Assembly: GCA_950106755.1 (NCBI GenBank)
Contig: OX467084.1
Span: 5,332,001-5,396,000, forward strand
Source of the DNA: Climacium dendroides
Lineage: Eukaryota > Streptophyta > Bryopsida > Hypnales > Climaciaceae
Reading direction: 5' to 3'
DNA: 64,000 bases
The notes under the pieces are model-generated. The model had not been told where the DNA came from, made no database searches, and was given only the letters and a program-made list of their open reading frames with translations. Positions 44,201 through 57,054 of this stretch are shown one piece after another. Numbering within the stretch: position 1 is the first letter of the stretch; every line of letters starts with the position of its first letter. The position numbers were made by a program, and so were the translations under genes.

Positions 44201-47200
44201 TAGTGTATAACCATTTTAAAGCAATATTGAAAAATATCTTATTATTGATAGGAGCTTATTTACAATCACATACTCAAACTAAAACCTAAGTGATTGCAAA
44301 AAATACTTGTACTGTTTCTTATTACCCATTAAAGGGCAATTTATTTTTTTTGCCATATCTTTGCTTTAAACCTTAGTTGTTGCCCACTTGCCCCTCTTTT
44401 TTGAGCTTCTTGTTCTCAAATTTTAAATTATTTTTAAATAAATAAATATTTTTTAAAAATAAATCATGTTATAAATCCATTGACAATAGTTTCATCAAAT
44501 TCCAAAAATAATTTACCCTACGCTCGGGTCAGATTCGTTAAAAAATAAATCAAAATATAAATAAATAGGGTATGAAATGAAATTTTCAGAAATTATAACA
44601 TGGTGTATATGAACATTGTAGAAAATATTAATGAAAATAATATGAAATCTGAAAAAAATAATTGTAGAAAATACTATAGTTAAAGTTGAATAAAGCCACC
44701 TCAAAGTGTGGAAGCCGCACTTGTGGTCCCACAAAATTTAGGAAAAGTTGAACTAGTGGCAGTGTAGTATAGTGTAGTATAGTTAAGCTATAGTGCCTTG
44801 CACTATAGTCCATGAATAATTCAAAATAAAGTCAAACAAATTCTAAAAGTAGATAACGAAGTGGATATTTGGCCAAAAAGAAAACATTTCGTATGGCGTC
44901 TTACGCACCTGACCCCAACGTACGGTATGCCTTGTGAATTCTTTTAAGTTGAGTGGTGTAGAACTCATTTGAAAGAAGTCAGATTGGACATGGATTGAAA
45001 AGTCAACCAACCAATGCAATTGTTGCCCATTTCAAATAGGGCAAATTGACCTCAAAAAGGATAGATCCAAAGAGCTTAAGGAGAAGACAAGTGTCCAATT
45101 TTTATTTTTCTTACAAACACTGACTACTTACATTTCAATGACTGTCGTGCATTGTAAGTTCCATGTGAATTGAAAATGCTTAGAATGTTGTGAAATTATA
45201 CATGTATATTTTCAACTCTCTTGTCTTTCACTAAGTATAGAAAAGCCATCATTTCAAAATATTTTCACTAAGATATGCTCCTTCAAAGTGCACTACCCCA
45301 TTTTTCCATTGACTCAAATAAAACATCAAACTTAAATAGCTAATAAACTTTGTAGTCAAATATCTTGAAATTTTTTGAGGTGCTTCAAGATCCTATGGTT
45401 ACATTTTATCCAATCTCAAGAAATAATGAGCCAAAAAAATGCTTACGTTTTTGGTAGTTTGGACCCATTTTAAAAATACAACCCCCTTGGGTCAATATGG
45501 GGTAAGAGAATTTTTTTATCTTTAAATTTTGGACGCACATTACTTGTAGTGTTATGCTAATTTTAATTTTAATTTTTTATTAAATTTAAAAAATTCTTTG
45601 AATACAACAATCAAAATGCAATAAATAGTTCAAATTAGTGTTTCTTACAATCACCCTTGTATTCATTCTTTAACTTTGAAGGGATAAGGCCTATCACCAA
45701 AGTACTTTGACAAAAATTATTGATTTATGGACCAATAGGTGCATTCCTCATTTCTATACTAACCTTGAAAGTCATTAGCAACTTTTGGACCTCAATGTCA
45801 TTCCAAAGTTAAATCTCTCAAAAAGCCATTGCCATATTGTAAAACTTCTATTTCTATCTTTGCTTTGAGCATGAAAAATAAAAAACCAAATCATGATCAA
45901 GCCATGATTAAGTTTTTCAACAATTTGAAAAAGAATTTACAATTATTGAAATTGAATTATTTAAACTCTTGAGCCCAAAAGAACTTTTAGCAATACCAAA
46001 ATTTACTAAAAAAAATCTCAAAATTTTCTCAACATGAAAATGTTCATTAAGAATATTGAAAAAAGGCCTATGATGATAAAATAGTCTGCTTTACTTGGAG
46101 TTTGATAGGTAAAATTAATAGTATTGGGGGCACATAGTGACAAAAGTATGAAGACTAGAGATGAATACTTGAGGGGGTACATGTGTCATTTTGTTAATGG
46201 TTGAGAAAATGACATAGGTGCTTCCGAAATATCCACACACACACACACTATTTGTATTTTTTAAAATTTATTTTATTTACAAATGATATGGTATATCCAT
46301 TGCCATATGATATCTATATAATTCTTATTCTTATTTCATATGGATATGTATGTATCCCACTATTCTATATGTATTCCATGTATATTCCACATATCATGTA
46401 TATTCCATATTTCATATTGTATTATATATTCTAAAGTGTTGATGGCCAAGATTGTCTCTCAACGACAATCAACAAAAATGGTTTCTTTTTTTAATTGAAG
46501 ATCAATGACATTGGAGGAGGGGGATTTTTTTGAACCAGATCAATGGTTTTGGATTTTTTCAAAAAAGAAGGGGGATTACAGGAACACTTGCTTGCATCTT
46601 TGGGGGCCAAAGTATTGTATTGGTATCCAATTTGCAATTTCCATAGGTTTTTCAATTTTAGGAATAAAATAAATAATTCAAAACTATTTTTAAAAATAGA
46701 TTTGATAATCTTTGTTTTATTCATCGTAGTTGATTTCAATTGCACTAATTAAAAGGACCAAATTGGTTTATAGACAAGAAAAAAAAGATGGCTTTGATGG
46801 ATAAAATATGATTTGTTATAATTTTGAACCCCTATGAAAATTTCAAAAAGTATTTAAATGGCTTGAAATGGATTATTGTGCACACATTTAGTTGCCAACT
46901 ACTATAAAAAAATCCAACTCAAACACATATTTTATCCCTTGACCAAATAAAGTTTGACTTTGAAAATGCCAAAATATAATTTCATATTAGCCCTTAACCT
47001 CTAATGATTGTGGTGCTATTCTACTGATGTTTCCTATGTATTGTAAGTCTACTATGGTGCAAAAATTATCAAGCATGGGATTTAAACCTCAATTTAGAGA
47101 GAAAACTATTCAATGTAATTTGATTACAAGCAATCATGCCTTGTTGTCATTCCAAGAATATATATGTATTGATATGAAATTAAATGTAATTTAGAATGAA

Positions 47201-47299
47201 AAGTGAACCAAACATCAAATGAAGGGTGACATTTCATGACTTTTAGGCATCAACTCTATTATATTATTAAGCCTATATCTCTAAATATATTTTTTCAAA

Positions 47300-47337
<38 letters not shown>

Positions 47338-47728
47338 AAACTTATTAAACATTTCTTCGTAAAAGACATGTTTAATTTTTCAAAGACTAGCTTTATAGCA
47401 ATATAATGAAACAATTGTATTTCAAAGTGTAATTTTGGTCATTATAATTATATGGGCTTTAATTTGTGTCCATTTTATGACTACATTCTTTGTCTATAAA
47501 TGAATGAATGTAGAAAATTTCAATCAACTTTGTGAAAAATATGATTATTATACATTCATAGCCTAAAATGAAAAGCAATTGGTAAACTAATCCAAAAAAG
47601 CTAATTAATTTGACTTTCTTCTCAAAATTTGAGTTAAAATTTAAAATAGAATTTAAGAATTCTTTATTGAATTTATTTGTTAATCCCTAAATATTCTTAG
47701 GTATGTACTTTCAATCAAGTAATCTCTA
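41211..47728. other. Long intergenic stretch
   Basis: 41,640-43,250 is less AT-rich but shows only short frames with no recognisable product. The 103-aa frame at 42,928-43,239 is unconvincing. 43,250-47,728 is very AT-rich, with simple repeats such as (CA)n at 46,234-46,248 and (AT)15 at 47,303-47,332, and an ATGGTATA-like pyrimidine/purine-poor tract at 46,280-46,430. No gene seen. Confidence 0.45.
47303..47332. repeat. (AT)15 microsatellite
   Basis: An uninterrupted AT dinucleotide run. Confidence 0.9.
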
Positions 47729-48645
47729 TTAACCCTAAAGTCCCAAAGTCCCTATAGGGGACTCGGGATTTTTGGTAGGCTTGTGTAATGTCAATTTTTG
47801 ACATAATTTTTTGAAAATTCTTTTGAAGATAGAAAATTAGATTAGTTTTCTAGACATATAATTTTTATTTCAATTGGTGCCTAGAAACAAAAGTTATGCC
47901 ACCATGGGTCCAAAAAGTAACTTGAGGGGTAGCCAAAAAAATCGCAAAAAGTTGAATTTTTTAATTTTAATTTTTTTCAAAGATTCTATTTTTTTCTACA
48001 TCTTAAGCTTTTTATTCATTCTATTTAGACTAGTGATGAGAAAATTATGGGCAATCTTAGTTTTGGGGCAATCTAAGCATCTTTTGGAAAAAATAACTTT
48101 TAAAATCCATTTTTTGATGCAGTTTTTACAATTTTTCAAAAAAATTTATTTGGCAAGGTTAAGTTTGCTTGCTAAAACAATCTCACCATTGGAATTCTTG
48201 TGTTTCAATTCCATCTCAGAGCTATTAATGGTTTAGTTATATCTTCAATCTGGACTTCTACTTAACAATTTTTTAATGAGTGAAAATTAAATGCTTTTTT
48301 GTTTAATTTTTTTTCCTAAGTTCTGAATTCAATTCTTCAACATAAAAAATTAGAAAATCAAAACCAATAATGCAAAAATTTGAAGTTATGAAGATTGAAA
48401 GCCAAGAAATCTAACTAATCAAAGTGTAAAGGAAACTTGATTTTTTCACTTTAAATGCAAATATCTTGCAATTTATGTAGTTAAAGTTTCTAAAAAAATT
48501 TCCATACATTTTATACTAGTGTTGTACAAGATCCTATAGTTAGAAATGTAAAAAAACTTACAATTTTCAAAGAGCAAAAAACTTTAGAAGTATTAGTTTT
48601 GAGTAGATTTTGATGAAAAAAAGGCCTAGGGACTTTAGGGATCAA
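47729..48645 (+). mobile_element. TTAA-type element, subfamily A
   Basis: The left end TTAA-CCCTAAAGTCCC is followed by a subterminal GTCCCTATAGGGGAC palindrome. The right end ..GGGACTTTAGGG is followed by a decayed target (ATCAA). The interior is collinear with 1,842-2,764 and 52,069-53,000. It is about 917 bp and non-coding; the 120-aa frame inside is not conserved between copies. Confidence 0.65.
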
Positions 48646-49328
48646 TTTAAGTTTAAACATTTATATAATAAACTAATAACACTTTGATTTTTTATTAACT
48701 ACAATGAATTTTTTTCCTATAAGTGTTGATTTTCATAAGAACACATAGAATTTTTTTTTAAATTGTATTCTTGATAGTATGATGTGTGCTCAAGAAGTCA
48801 CTTGTAGAGAAGCCTTGTACCTTATAAGTTTGAAGGGTACATATGAAGAAGGGTTATTATTTTTGGTTGTGCTAATTTACAAAACCCTTGCACTATATAA
48901 TTTTCTAACATGGAAAAATTAAAACAAGGGTACAATGTACCAAAAAGATGTGTTCTACTATTTTAGTTGCGTCCCCCTAAAAAACCTGAGCCGTCAATCG
49001 AATTCAAAAAAATAAAAGACCCTTCTCCCAACCATCGATGAAGCATTCAATTGAGGGAAAACAAGAGCCTCAAGATCTTGATACAGATTCGATACAGTAC
49101 AGATATGGTACAATTTGATATGGATATGATACATATACATATATGGTACAAATATGGTTTAGATGTAGATTTGTAGTTATACAAATACAATACAAGTACG
49201 GTACGAGACACAGGGTATGGATATGAGTAAGGGATATATCCCATATCAAATGCCACCCCCATCCCCATTTAAAAATTACAATGGGGTGGGATGGGGAATA
49301 CCAAAAAAATTTAATTTAATTTAAACAA

Positions 49329-49406
49329 TTTCATTTCATTTCATTTCATTTCATTTCATTTCATTTCATTTCATTTCATTTCATTTCATTTCATTTCATT
49401 TCATTT
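49329..49406 (+). repeat. (TTTCA)n, about 15 copies
   Basis: A perfect pentanucleotide array directly abutting the 24-bp array to its right. Confidence 0.92.
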
Positions 49407-49520
49407 AAACAATTTAATTTAATTTAATTTAAACAATTTAATTTAATTTAATTTAAACAATTTAATTTAATTTAATTTAAACAATTTAATTTAATTTAAT
49501 TTAAACAATTTAATTTAATT
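49407..49520 (+). repeat. 24-bp tandem array, about 5 copies
   Basis: The unit is AAAC followed by four AATTT pentamers. Unit starts are 49,407, 49,431, 49,455, 49,479 and 49,503. It is a higher-order form of an AATTT pentamer with every fifth unit changed. Confidence 0.9.
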
Positions 49521-50541
49521 TTAAAATTTTAATTAAATTTATTTTTAAAAATTAATTAAATTAAATTAAATTAAATTTTTTTTTAATTTTTAATTTTTTT
49601 TCAATTTGAGGGATGAAAAATATTTGATTTAATTTTTTTGAGCTCATTGTAAACTGCATTACAGACATTAAAATTAAAATAGAAGTACAAGTGGGTTAAA
49701 TTTCTTTGGTTCTTCAATTTTGATTTTTAACCCATACATTATTTACAAATTTTAGATTTGGAGGCTTTGTCCTATACTTTTAATTCAAATTTTTAGGTAC
49801 AAATGGAAGTACAATGAAATAATTTTTTCCACTTCAAAGCCACAAGCACTTATAATATCTTGCAACAATAAAAATAAGTCATGCTACATTATTTTTAAGG
49901 AATTCTTAAAATATGGCATTAATGCCTACAATATATTCTTATAATTCTAGAATGTATGATACCACTCATAAAAAACCACCTTCTTACTTACATTTCTAAA
50001 TATTTAAAAAAATTATAAAACAAAATTTTATATCAAATAATGTTAAGATTCTTACACATATTGATAAGGGAGTAGTTTTCTATTGGTGAATTTTCAAAAG
50101 ATATAATGTTTACTCCTCTACAAAATTCAATTACTCTAAAATGTGCAACATTTATACATTAGAAAATCCCATGTAATCTTGTACATTAGAATAGTGTAGA
50201 AAACATTGATTTGTTGAAAAGGAGTAAGTTTTAAATTCCTCCCCAACTTTTATCATTTTATCATGTAAACCTTAGTGTGTGTTATTGAGTAATTTTGGCA
50301 CTTCATCATTTTCAATGTTGAGCTTATAAAAGTAAATATCAAAATAATTTCTCATATATTAGAAACATTCATTAAATAGAAAAAAAAAATTGGCATAAAA
50401 ATGTACAAAAATCAAAAAGGAAAAATTTGGTGACGCTCAAAAGGTCAACAAGTTAATAAGTGTTAAGTGATTTGAACCTCATGTGATCTACATGTCAAAC
50501 TTGACTTTAGGACTTTTTCAATTCTATTTATTTATTGCCCC

Positions 50542-51518
50542 TTAACCCCTCACCGCCCAAGGCCTAACCATGTCAGAAAACAACCTTGCTTTTCAAGTGC
50601 TATAAGTCTAAATGTGAGTAAGTTATGAAAATCTCAACCGTACAATCTTGTAGTGTGCATGTTGTAGATGGTGTTAATCAAATTTGGGGTCATTTGACCG
50701 TATAGATTGAAAGATTGTAAGGTTTTAGTGTTGACAAAATATGCTGAAATTTTCCTAAAAACACATTTGGAGGTGAAATTCGATTTCTAAACCTACTCAA
50801 ATGAAAAAACATTAAACTACAAAGTGATTTAAAATCAAAAGACAAACACTTTGGTGGGAAAAAAATCATTCAATTGACTCATTGCATTTGCAAAATTGTT
50901 TTGAAATGTCAAAAAACAGTGAAAAAATAGCAAAAAAACACATCTATGGCTGAACCTACCTCTACTAAAATGCTTCTCAGTAAATCATAACTTCTTGGAT
51001 TGATATGAAATTTTTACCACAAGAACTAGACTAGTATGCGCAACTTTTCCAACAAAAATTATTGAAAACAACCCGTCTGAAGAAGTTATAAGCCGCCGAA
51101 GTTCACTGTAATGCAAAAATGTCTGGATTTTGAACTTCGAATTGCTCTCAAGCATTCAAAACAACTTGAATTGACATGAAAATTTTATCACAGTAAGCAG
51201 ACGTTATGGGGAACAAGACCCAACAAATTTGATTGAAAACTAACATTTGATGAAAAAGATACAAGCCCCCGAAGTTGCAGCCATCTCATTGCAGTGTGGT
51301 GAACTCAAATTGAACCTGCAAACTTTGAATCGCTTTCAAAAACTCATTACATCTTGGATAGATCTGAAAATTTTACCACAAAAAATAGACTATTATGCGC
51401 AACTTTCCCAACAAGTTTTATTGAATTTGGACATTGGGTGCAAAAGTTACAGCACTTTGAAGTTGACTGCTAGTCTGTGTGAGGACACTTTTGGTCCCCT
51501 TGGGCGGTGAGGGGTTAA
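50542..51518 (+). mobile_element. TTAA-bounded element, subfamily C (977 bp)
   Basis: Termini are perfect inverted copies: TTAA-CCCCTCACCGCCCAAGG and CCTTGGGCGGTGAGGGG-TTAA. The interior contains three diverged tandem units of about 165-180 bp. Each has a core like 'cttggattgatatgaaa..tttaccaca...tatgcgcaac.ttt..caacaa' and starts near 50,985, 51,155 and 51,340. It is non-coding; the 87-aa frame at 51,247 lies within one repeat unit. Confidence 0.8.
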
Positions 51519-52068
51519 TTCTCTCTATCAAACTTTACATCAAACTCAAAATTACTTGACGGATATTTGTATTGAATTTTACATTCCAAAATGAGTGAAT
51601 CCCATGTGCAGGAAAGTTTATTCTCAAGAGAGTAGTTGTTTGTGAATTAGAGGATTTAGAGCAACATTAGTCTTCACCAAATAACTAAATAAATACCCCT
51701 CCAAATAACTAAAGTTTTTTTTAAAGGATAGGTGAAAGTTTAGTCAAGTTCATATTATCTTGATTTTCAATGTGAATTACTGAATAGTTTTTTTTGAAGC
51801 AAAATATTAGGGATTATAATTTTTTGTTTCAGTTGGTTCTTGAGTGCAAAAAGATATATCACTTTTAACACAATTTAATAATCAAGCTTAATAGGATAAA
51901 TGATAAACAAACTTGGAATCGAATTTAAAATTTTTCTTCATAGAAAATATTTATGTTTTCAAAAAAAGATTTATTCATTCCATTTGGATTATTGATATAA
52001 AAATTATGAAGAGCTTTGTCTTGTGGACTGCTCAAATATACTAGTGGGGGGAAATAACACAATTTTTG
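51519..52068. other. AT-rich intergenic DNA
   Basis: Nothing recognisable beyond weak similarity to the TTAA-element interiors. Confidence 0.4.
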
Positions 52069-53000
52069 TTAACCCCTAAAGGACCATTGTCCCTTCGGGG
52101 GACAAATTGGATTTCAGGCAGGTACCTACGGGCTGAAATTTTGTCATGATTTTTTGAAACTTTTTTTGAAGATAGAAAAACTGATGAGCTTTATGGGAAT
52201 ATAATTTTTTTCACATTCGGTGCCTGGAAACAAAAGTTATGACCAAATAAGCTCAAAATAGGGGACGGAGGGCAGTCCGGGCAGAAAAAAAAAATTGTAA
52301 AATTTTTAATTAAATTTTTTTTTCTTGTAGATTATATTTTTGTCTACGTGGGAAGCTTTGATTCATTCCATTTGGACTTATTATGAGAAAGTTATGGACA
52401 ATCTTGTTTTTCAGGTAGTTAGAGCATCTTCCTGAAAAAATAACTTATAGAATTCATTTCTGAATGCAATTTTTTTAAAATTTCTGAAGAAAATTTTTTT
52501 CCATGATTTTGTTTGCTTGCTAGAACAATTTCACCATTGGGATTAATGCATTTTAATTCCATATTAAAGATATTAATAATTTAGATTTCCTTCTTTCTCA
52601 TACCTACTTCTACTTAACAATTTTTTTAAGCATGAAAATTAAGTTTTTTTTTGAAATATTTTTTTCCCCTAAACTCTCAACTCAATTTCACACAATAAGG
52701 ATTTAAAGCTCAAAACTCTATAGTGCAAAAAATTTAAGTTAAAAAAGTTCAAAGTCAAATAATCTAGTCCCGCAAGGTGCTGAAAAAATTATTTTTTTCA
52801 CTTTAAACGCAAATATCTTTTAATCTGTGTGGTCAAAATTTCTGAAATTTTTTCCACACATTTCCATACTAGTAAGGTATAAGATCCTACGGTTGAATGT
52901 GCAAAAAAAATAATTTTCAAATTTTTTTACTCTTTGCTACAGAAATGGCAGTTTTGAGTGTTTTTTGGCAGAAATAAGGCCTTGGTCCTTTAGGGGTTAA
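52069..53000 (+). mobile_element. TTAA-bounded element, subfamily A, best preserved (932 bp)
   Basis: TTAA-CCCCTAAAGGACCA at the left and TGGTCCTTTAGGGG-TTAA at the right are perfect inverted copies. Near the left end 'gtcccttcgggggac' forms a subterminal palindrome, as in the 47,729 copy. No transposase frame, so it is non-autonomous. Confidence 0.82.
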
Positions 53001-53528
53001 TATAACATAATTTTCATTAATATAATATAATTTTCTATTTTTGAAGTTTGAAAAAATTGCAAGGCTACAAAAATCTACATTGCAAGCATTTTAAACACAT
53101 CAAGAGCATTAATAAATGAAGAGACTATTATAATGGATTTGCTTTTATACTCAATTTTTACAATTTTCCAAAACCATCTACAAAATCAAGTTTATATAGT
53201 AGAATAATCTCTTGGTTAGAATTGACGCTTTTTAATTCCATTTAGAACTATTATCGATTTAGCTTCTCCTCCATCTACTAATTATATCTTTCTAATAATT
53301 TTTTAAAGAATAATAATCATTATTATTTTTACTTTTCTTTCTTAGTCTTTCAATTCATTTTTCAAGCATAATTTTTCATTTGATTCCATGGTTAAGTCGA
53401 GAAGACTCATAGCCTATACCTTGTCTTTTGAGTAGATAGTGAGACAAAGGTTTTAGCTACCCACCTAAATTATTATTATTTTTTAAATTCCCCAATTCCT
53501 CTGCCAATCCAAATTAAATATTTTTTTG

Positions 53529-53640
53529 ATTTTCCAATGCAACCCAACCCCAAGTCAACCCAACCCACCAACCCCAACCCCAACCCAAATCCAAATCCAA
53601 AACAAAGCCCAACCTCACCCAAACCCTAAACATCCCCCCA
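53529..53640. repeat. C-rich tract (CCAACCCCAA-like)
   Basis: Repeated AACCC/AACCCC words on the plus strand, that is GGGTT/GGGGTT on the minus strand. They are irregular, so this is not a telomere array. Quadruplex formation on the minus strand is possible. Confidence 0.6.
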
Positions 53641-53806
53641 TCTAATTTGTAATTTGAGATTTGGTGGTATAATTGATATGGGATTTTAATATATACATGT
53701 ATATGTCTTTTGTACTTGTATTCGTACTCATATCCATACTTATCATATATTTTTCTATATTTGTACATGTATTTTGTATATATACCCATATCTGTCTTCT
53801 TTATAT

Positions 53807-54045
53807 GTATAATATCCGTCTTCTATATATGTATAATATCCGTCTTTTGTATATGTATAATATCCGTCTTCTATATATGTATAATATCCATCTTTTGTAT
53901 ATGTATAATATCCATCTTCTATATATGTATAATATCCGTCTTTTGTATATGTATAATATCCGTCTTTTATATATGTATAATATCCATCTTCTGTATATGT
54001 ATAATATCTGTCTTCTGTATATGTATAATATCCGTCTTCTGTACA
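53807..54045 (+). repeat. 24-bp minisatellite, about 10 copies
   Basis: The unit is 'tatgtataatatccgtcttc' plus four A/T bases. Units alternate between 'ttctatat' and 'ttttgtat' types in part of the array, suggesting a 48-bp higher-order period. Because 24 is divisible by 3, repetitive frames (LLYMYNIR on plus, DGYYTYTE on minus) stay open on both strands. I read these as by-products. Confidence 0.9.
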
Positions 54046-54450
54046 AGTATCCATATCCATATTCAGAATCCTAATTCGTATCTATTTTCATATACATATT
54101 CGTACCCCAAATCAACAACATGAAGATTATTTTGTTTTTTTTCTTTGAGAAGATCCATGGTTTGAAATTTTTTTAAATAAAAAATGAGGGGGAAGGCAAG
54201 GGGAAGGGGGGTTGCATGTTTTCACTAAATAGTCATAGAACTTATTATGGTAAAGTGCATAAAAAAATTCTTTTTCTCTTGTAAACTACTAATTATATCT
54301 TGCAATTTATGTGGTTAAAGTTTCTAAAATGTTGTCTACAAATTTTTATATTAGTCTATGATAAGATCCAATATTTGAAAATAAAAATAAAAATATTTTT
54401 GTCATTTCAACTCTTTGCACCTTATAACCTTCCGTATTTCAAAAACATGT

Positions 54451-55592
54451 AAAGGTGTCGTGGACCCAAAAGGTTTCATGAATAATTTCATTGTTAACTA
54501 CATTAATAAAGAGTGCACCTATTGATCTTGGAGTATTTTGCTAACTACCTTAGTCATGGAGGATCATAAGGACTTTTCATCCAAAATTCATTAATGTCCA
54601 AGGTTTGGATGTGTGGATGATGATGATCTCATTGCATCTCCACTGCAATAATTCAAGACATGATGTCAAACTACCTTGCCTTAGAACGATTGAAGAGATC
54701 AAAGCAGAGAAGGATGGGATTCAAAGCTAGTAGAGTTATCAAACAGGAACCATTTTCAATAAATTTTAGTTGCCAACTTGCCATCCATTGCAAACGATTC
54801 CATTTATCGTTGCGTGTTGCCAAAGCATATAATGTATTCTATTGAGTGCAAAGTGCCATGTTTTCATCCACATTGTTTTTCATCCATTGTTCTTACTAAA
54901 ATCTAATTATCCAATAGCTTTTTAATGAAACCTTATACGTTGAATGAAATCTTTTTTAGTGCTATTACATTACAATGAGATTCACTCTAATAAATAAATC
55001 CAAGAAGACAAAGCTTCATAACTACAACCTACCACATGATGCCATATGTTTGTTTTTCACTTGTCAACCCACACAACAAATCAGCCACAAACTAGTAAAC
55101 CCCAATTTTTTGCCATTTAATTTAAAAAGAAATTTGGTCTTATCCTAGGGCCTATTGTTGAGGATGTGTTCCACAATCTGACATGGTCAAGAGATTGCCA
55201 CATCAAAAAATAACATTTAATTAATTTTTTAATATTTCAAAAAAATTGAATTTTTTTAATTTTTAATTTTTAATTTTTTTAATATATATTTTTATTATTC
55301 AATATTTTGATTGCACTATCATGGTTCATAGTATGGGAAACAATTCCAAAACAATCTTTTAGAGGTCCAAAAAAACATCTAATAAATTGCTTTTCCGTGC
55401 CAATTTGTTGAGTTTTTATTTATTTCATAACTAGAATGGAGATAACAGCTCAGAGCATCATCAATGCAAGATGGCGTATGGATCACCAATGACATTCTTG
55501 CAAGTGGGGGACCAACTATTGGTGTGGTTGTGATTAACCTTGTAACAATGCAACAACCTAAAAGTATCCAATGGAAGACAAACTATCCTTTT
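54451..55592. other. AT-rich intergenic DNA
   Basis: Contains the relative of 480-600 at 55,150-55,320. No gene seen. Confidence 0.4.
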
Positions 55593-55690
55593 ATGTTCAT
55601 CCTTGGAAATACAAATTATGTTCATCCTTGGAAATACAAATTATGTTCATCCTTGGAAATACAAATTATGTTCATCCTTGGAATTTTGTA
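55593..55690 (+). repeat. 25-bp tandem repeat, 3.7 copies
   Basis: The unit 'atgttcatccttggaaatac' plus 5 bases starts at 55,593, 55,618, 55,643 and 55,668. Copies are identical, so the expansion is recent. It lies inside a dispersed repeat that also occurs at 61,640-62,180. Confidence 0.9.
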
Positions 55691-56206
55691 TGAAAAAAGG
55701 AGGTCTTGCACAACCCTAGAATGCTAAATTAATCATAGTGAAAATCATCATTTTTGATACTATGTGAATCATTTGCTTCAATAAACCAAGAACACTCATT
55801 AGAGGTCAAACTACTATGCAATACCTCCCCTTTTCATGCAAAATTCCAAATATGAACATCTGCACTTATGAATTCTTTGTCATCCATCATACACTTAATG
55901 TCCATGGCGTCCTTCTAGGGTCAAATTTCACTTCTTCCCGTGCCCTTAAGCTCTGAAGCCACGGTGACGGGTCCCACTCATCACGGAGACAGGCGCAGGA
56001 CGACGACGTCGTCGACAAGGGTTGGGTCCTTCAGGTTCTTTAGGAAGCTGTGGTTGGCACTTGCTGAAGCAGATAAGGTTGACGGACCTTGACGACCAAT
56101 TTCCTGCCATTTCCGCAAACCCATCTCAGGTGATGTGAATTGGAATCGGATTTGCAAGCTTCGCTCATTTCCGAGCATTCGACATTCCGTTGTCGCAGTT
56201 GCAGCT
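55691..56206 (+). promoter_or_regulatory. Upstream region of the plastid bL34 gene
   Basis: GC content rises sharply after about 55,920. A perfect 14-bp palindrome CGACGACGTCGTCG with an ACGT core lies near 56,000. The ATG at 56,135 is in frame with the bL34 start, but the extra 24 residues do not look conserved. Function is inferred from position. Confidence 0.3.
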
Positions 56207-57054
56207 ATGGCAGCAATGGCGCTCTCCACCTCCATGACCGCCCTGTCGCTCGGCTCCTCCTCGTCCACTCTCAAACTCGCGTCGTCCTCCAGCGGCGCCC
56301 GCTGCGGGCTCACGTCGTCTTTCACCGCCAGCCGCGTGGTGTCTTCCTTCTCCTCGTCGCACTTCGCAGGTGGGTTCCCAAATTGTGAATGAATTCTTGA
56401 CTTTTATGGCTTGCATTGCTGAATTTTAAGACAGCGCGTTCGTGCTTGTTCTAATGCCAAAGGACATTGATAGGTTTACAGAATTTAGCGATGTAGCCAA
56501 TTTGGTGTTTAGTAATACGAAGTCTCATTTGTAAGGCCATTCTTTGCCGGGCTTGGATTGTTTCTTGTTTTGAATAATGGAGTAGCCTGCACTTATGCCT
56601 AGATTTGGAAATTTACTCTGGAGGATGCTTTGGAAGGGAAGGGATCTTACAAGAGAGCTTGACGTGCCCTACTTTGCACGTCTATTGCCGCATGTGTGGC
56701 AGATATCAAAAGGGACTCCATTGCATTGGTAAAGAATGTAAATGTGAATTCCAGGGAATTTGGTTTTGATTTGCTAATTGTATGCGTTCATTCTGGGATG
56801 CAGGAGTTGCGTTGCGACCAACCACATTCGGTCTCCCAGTGGTGAAGCGAGGATTTTCGCTGGTCGTGAGGGCCGGCAACCCTGTCATGGGATGCACCAA
56901 GCGGTCTAGGTCGCGGAAGTCGATAGCACGGGTGTCAGGTTACCGTGCCCGCCAAGCGACGCCGACGGGGAGGAATGTGTTGAAGAGAAGGCGTGTCAAG
57001 GGCCGCAAGATTCTGGTGCCGAAGAGCAACCCTAGCAGCGGCAAATTCGCTTAA
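56207..57054 (+). CDS. RPL34: Plastid 50S ribosomal protein bL34 precursor, 2 exons
   Basis: Exon 1 (56,207-56,369) and exon 2 (56,804-57,054) join as GCA-G|GA-GTT and encode 137 aa; the intron is 434 nt with GT-AG ends. Exon 1 gives an S/T/A-rich, acid-poor transit peptide starting [20 protein letters not shown]. Exon 2 contains a plastid-type cleavage context (SLVVRAGNP) and the bL34 core: [20 protein letters not shown], then [15 protein letters not shown] and the ending [11 protein letters not shown]. bL34 is a small, very basic protein of the large subunit that contacts 23S rRNA and is needed for assembly. The first ATG of the MAAMAL cluster was chosen because it gives a typical transit peptide. 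Confidence 0.95.

Larger units (their letters stand above)
48646..50541. other. AT-rich DNA with satellite-like blocks
   Basis: The segment 49,080-49,270 is a TAC/TATGG-rich cryptic repeat. It runs into the pentamer and 24-bp arrays at 49,329-49,520, then AT-rich unique DNA. No gene. Confidence 0.5.
53001..54450. repeat. Decayed TTAA-A relative interrupted by satellite DNA
   Basis: 53,020-53,400 ('ttttaattcca' then 'agctattat..gattta') and 54,290-54,450 ('ttgcaatttatgtgg', 'gataagatcc') match consecutive parts of subfamily A. The intervening 53,480-54,130 is C-rich and minisatellite DNA, absent from the other copies. Confidence 0.45.

Noticed and set aside
47874..48236. 120-aa frame inside a TTAA element as a transposase
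   Set aside because: The same region in the other subfamily-A copies is not open in this frame, and it has no catalytic motif.
53529..53640. Interstitial telomere repeats
   Set aside because: The AACCC words are irregular and the plant TTTAGGG unit is not tandemly repeated here.
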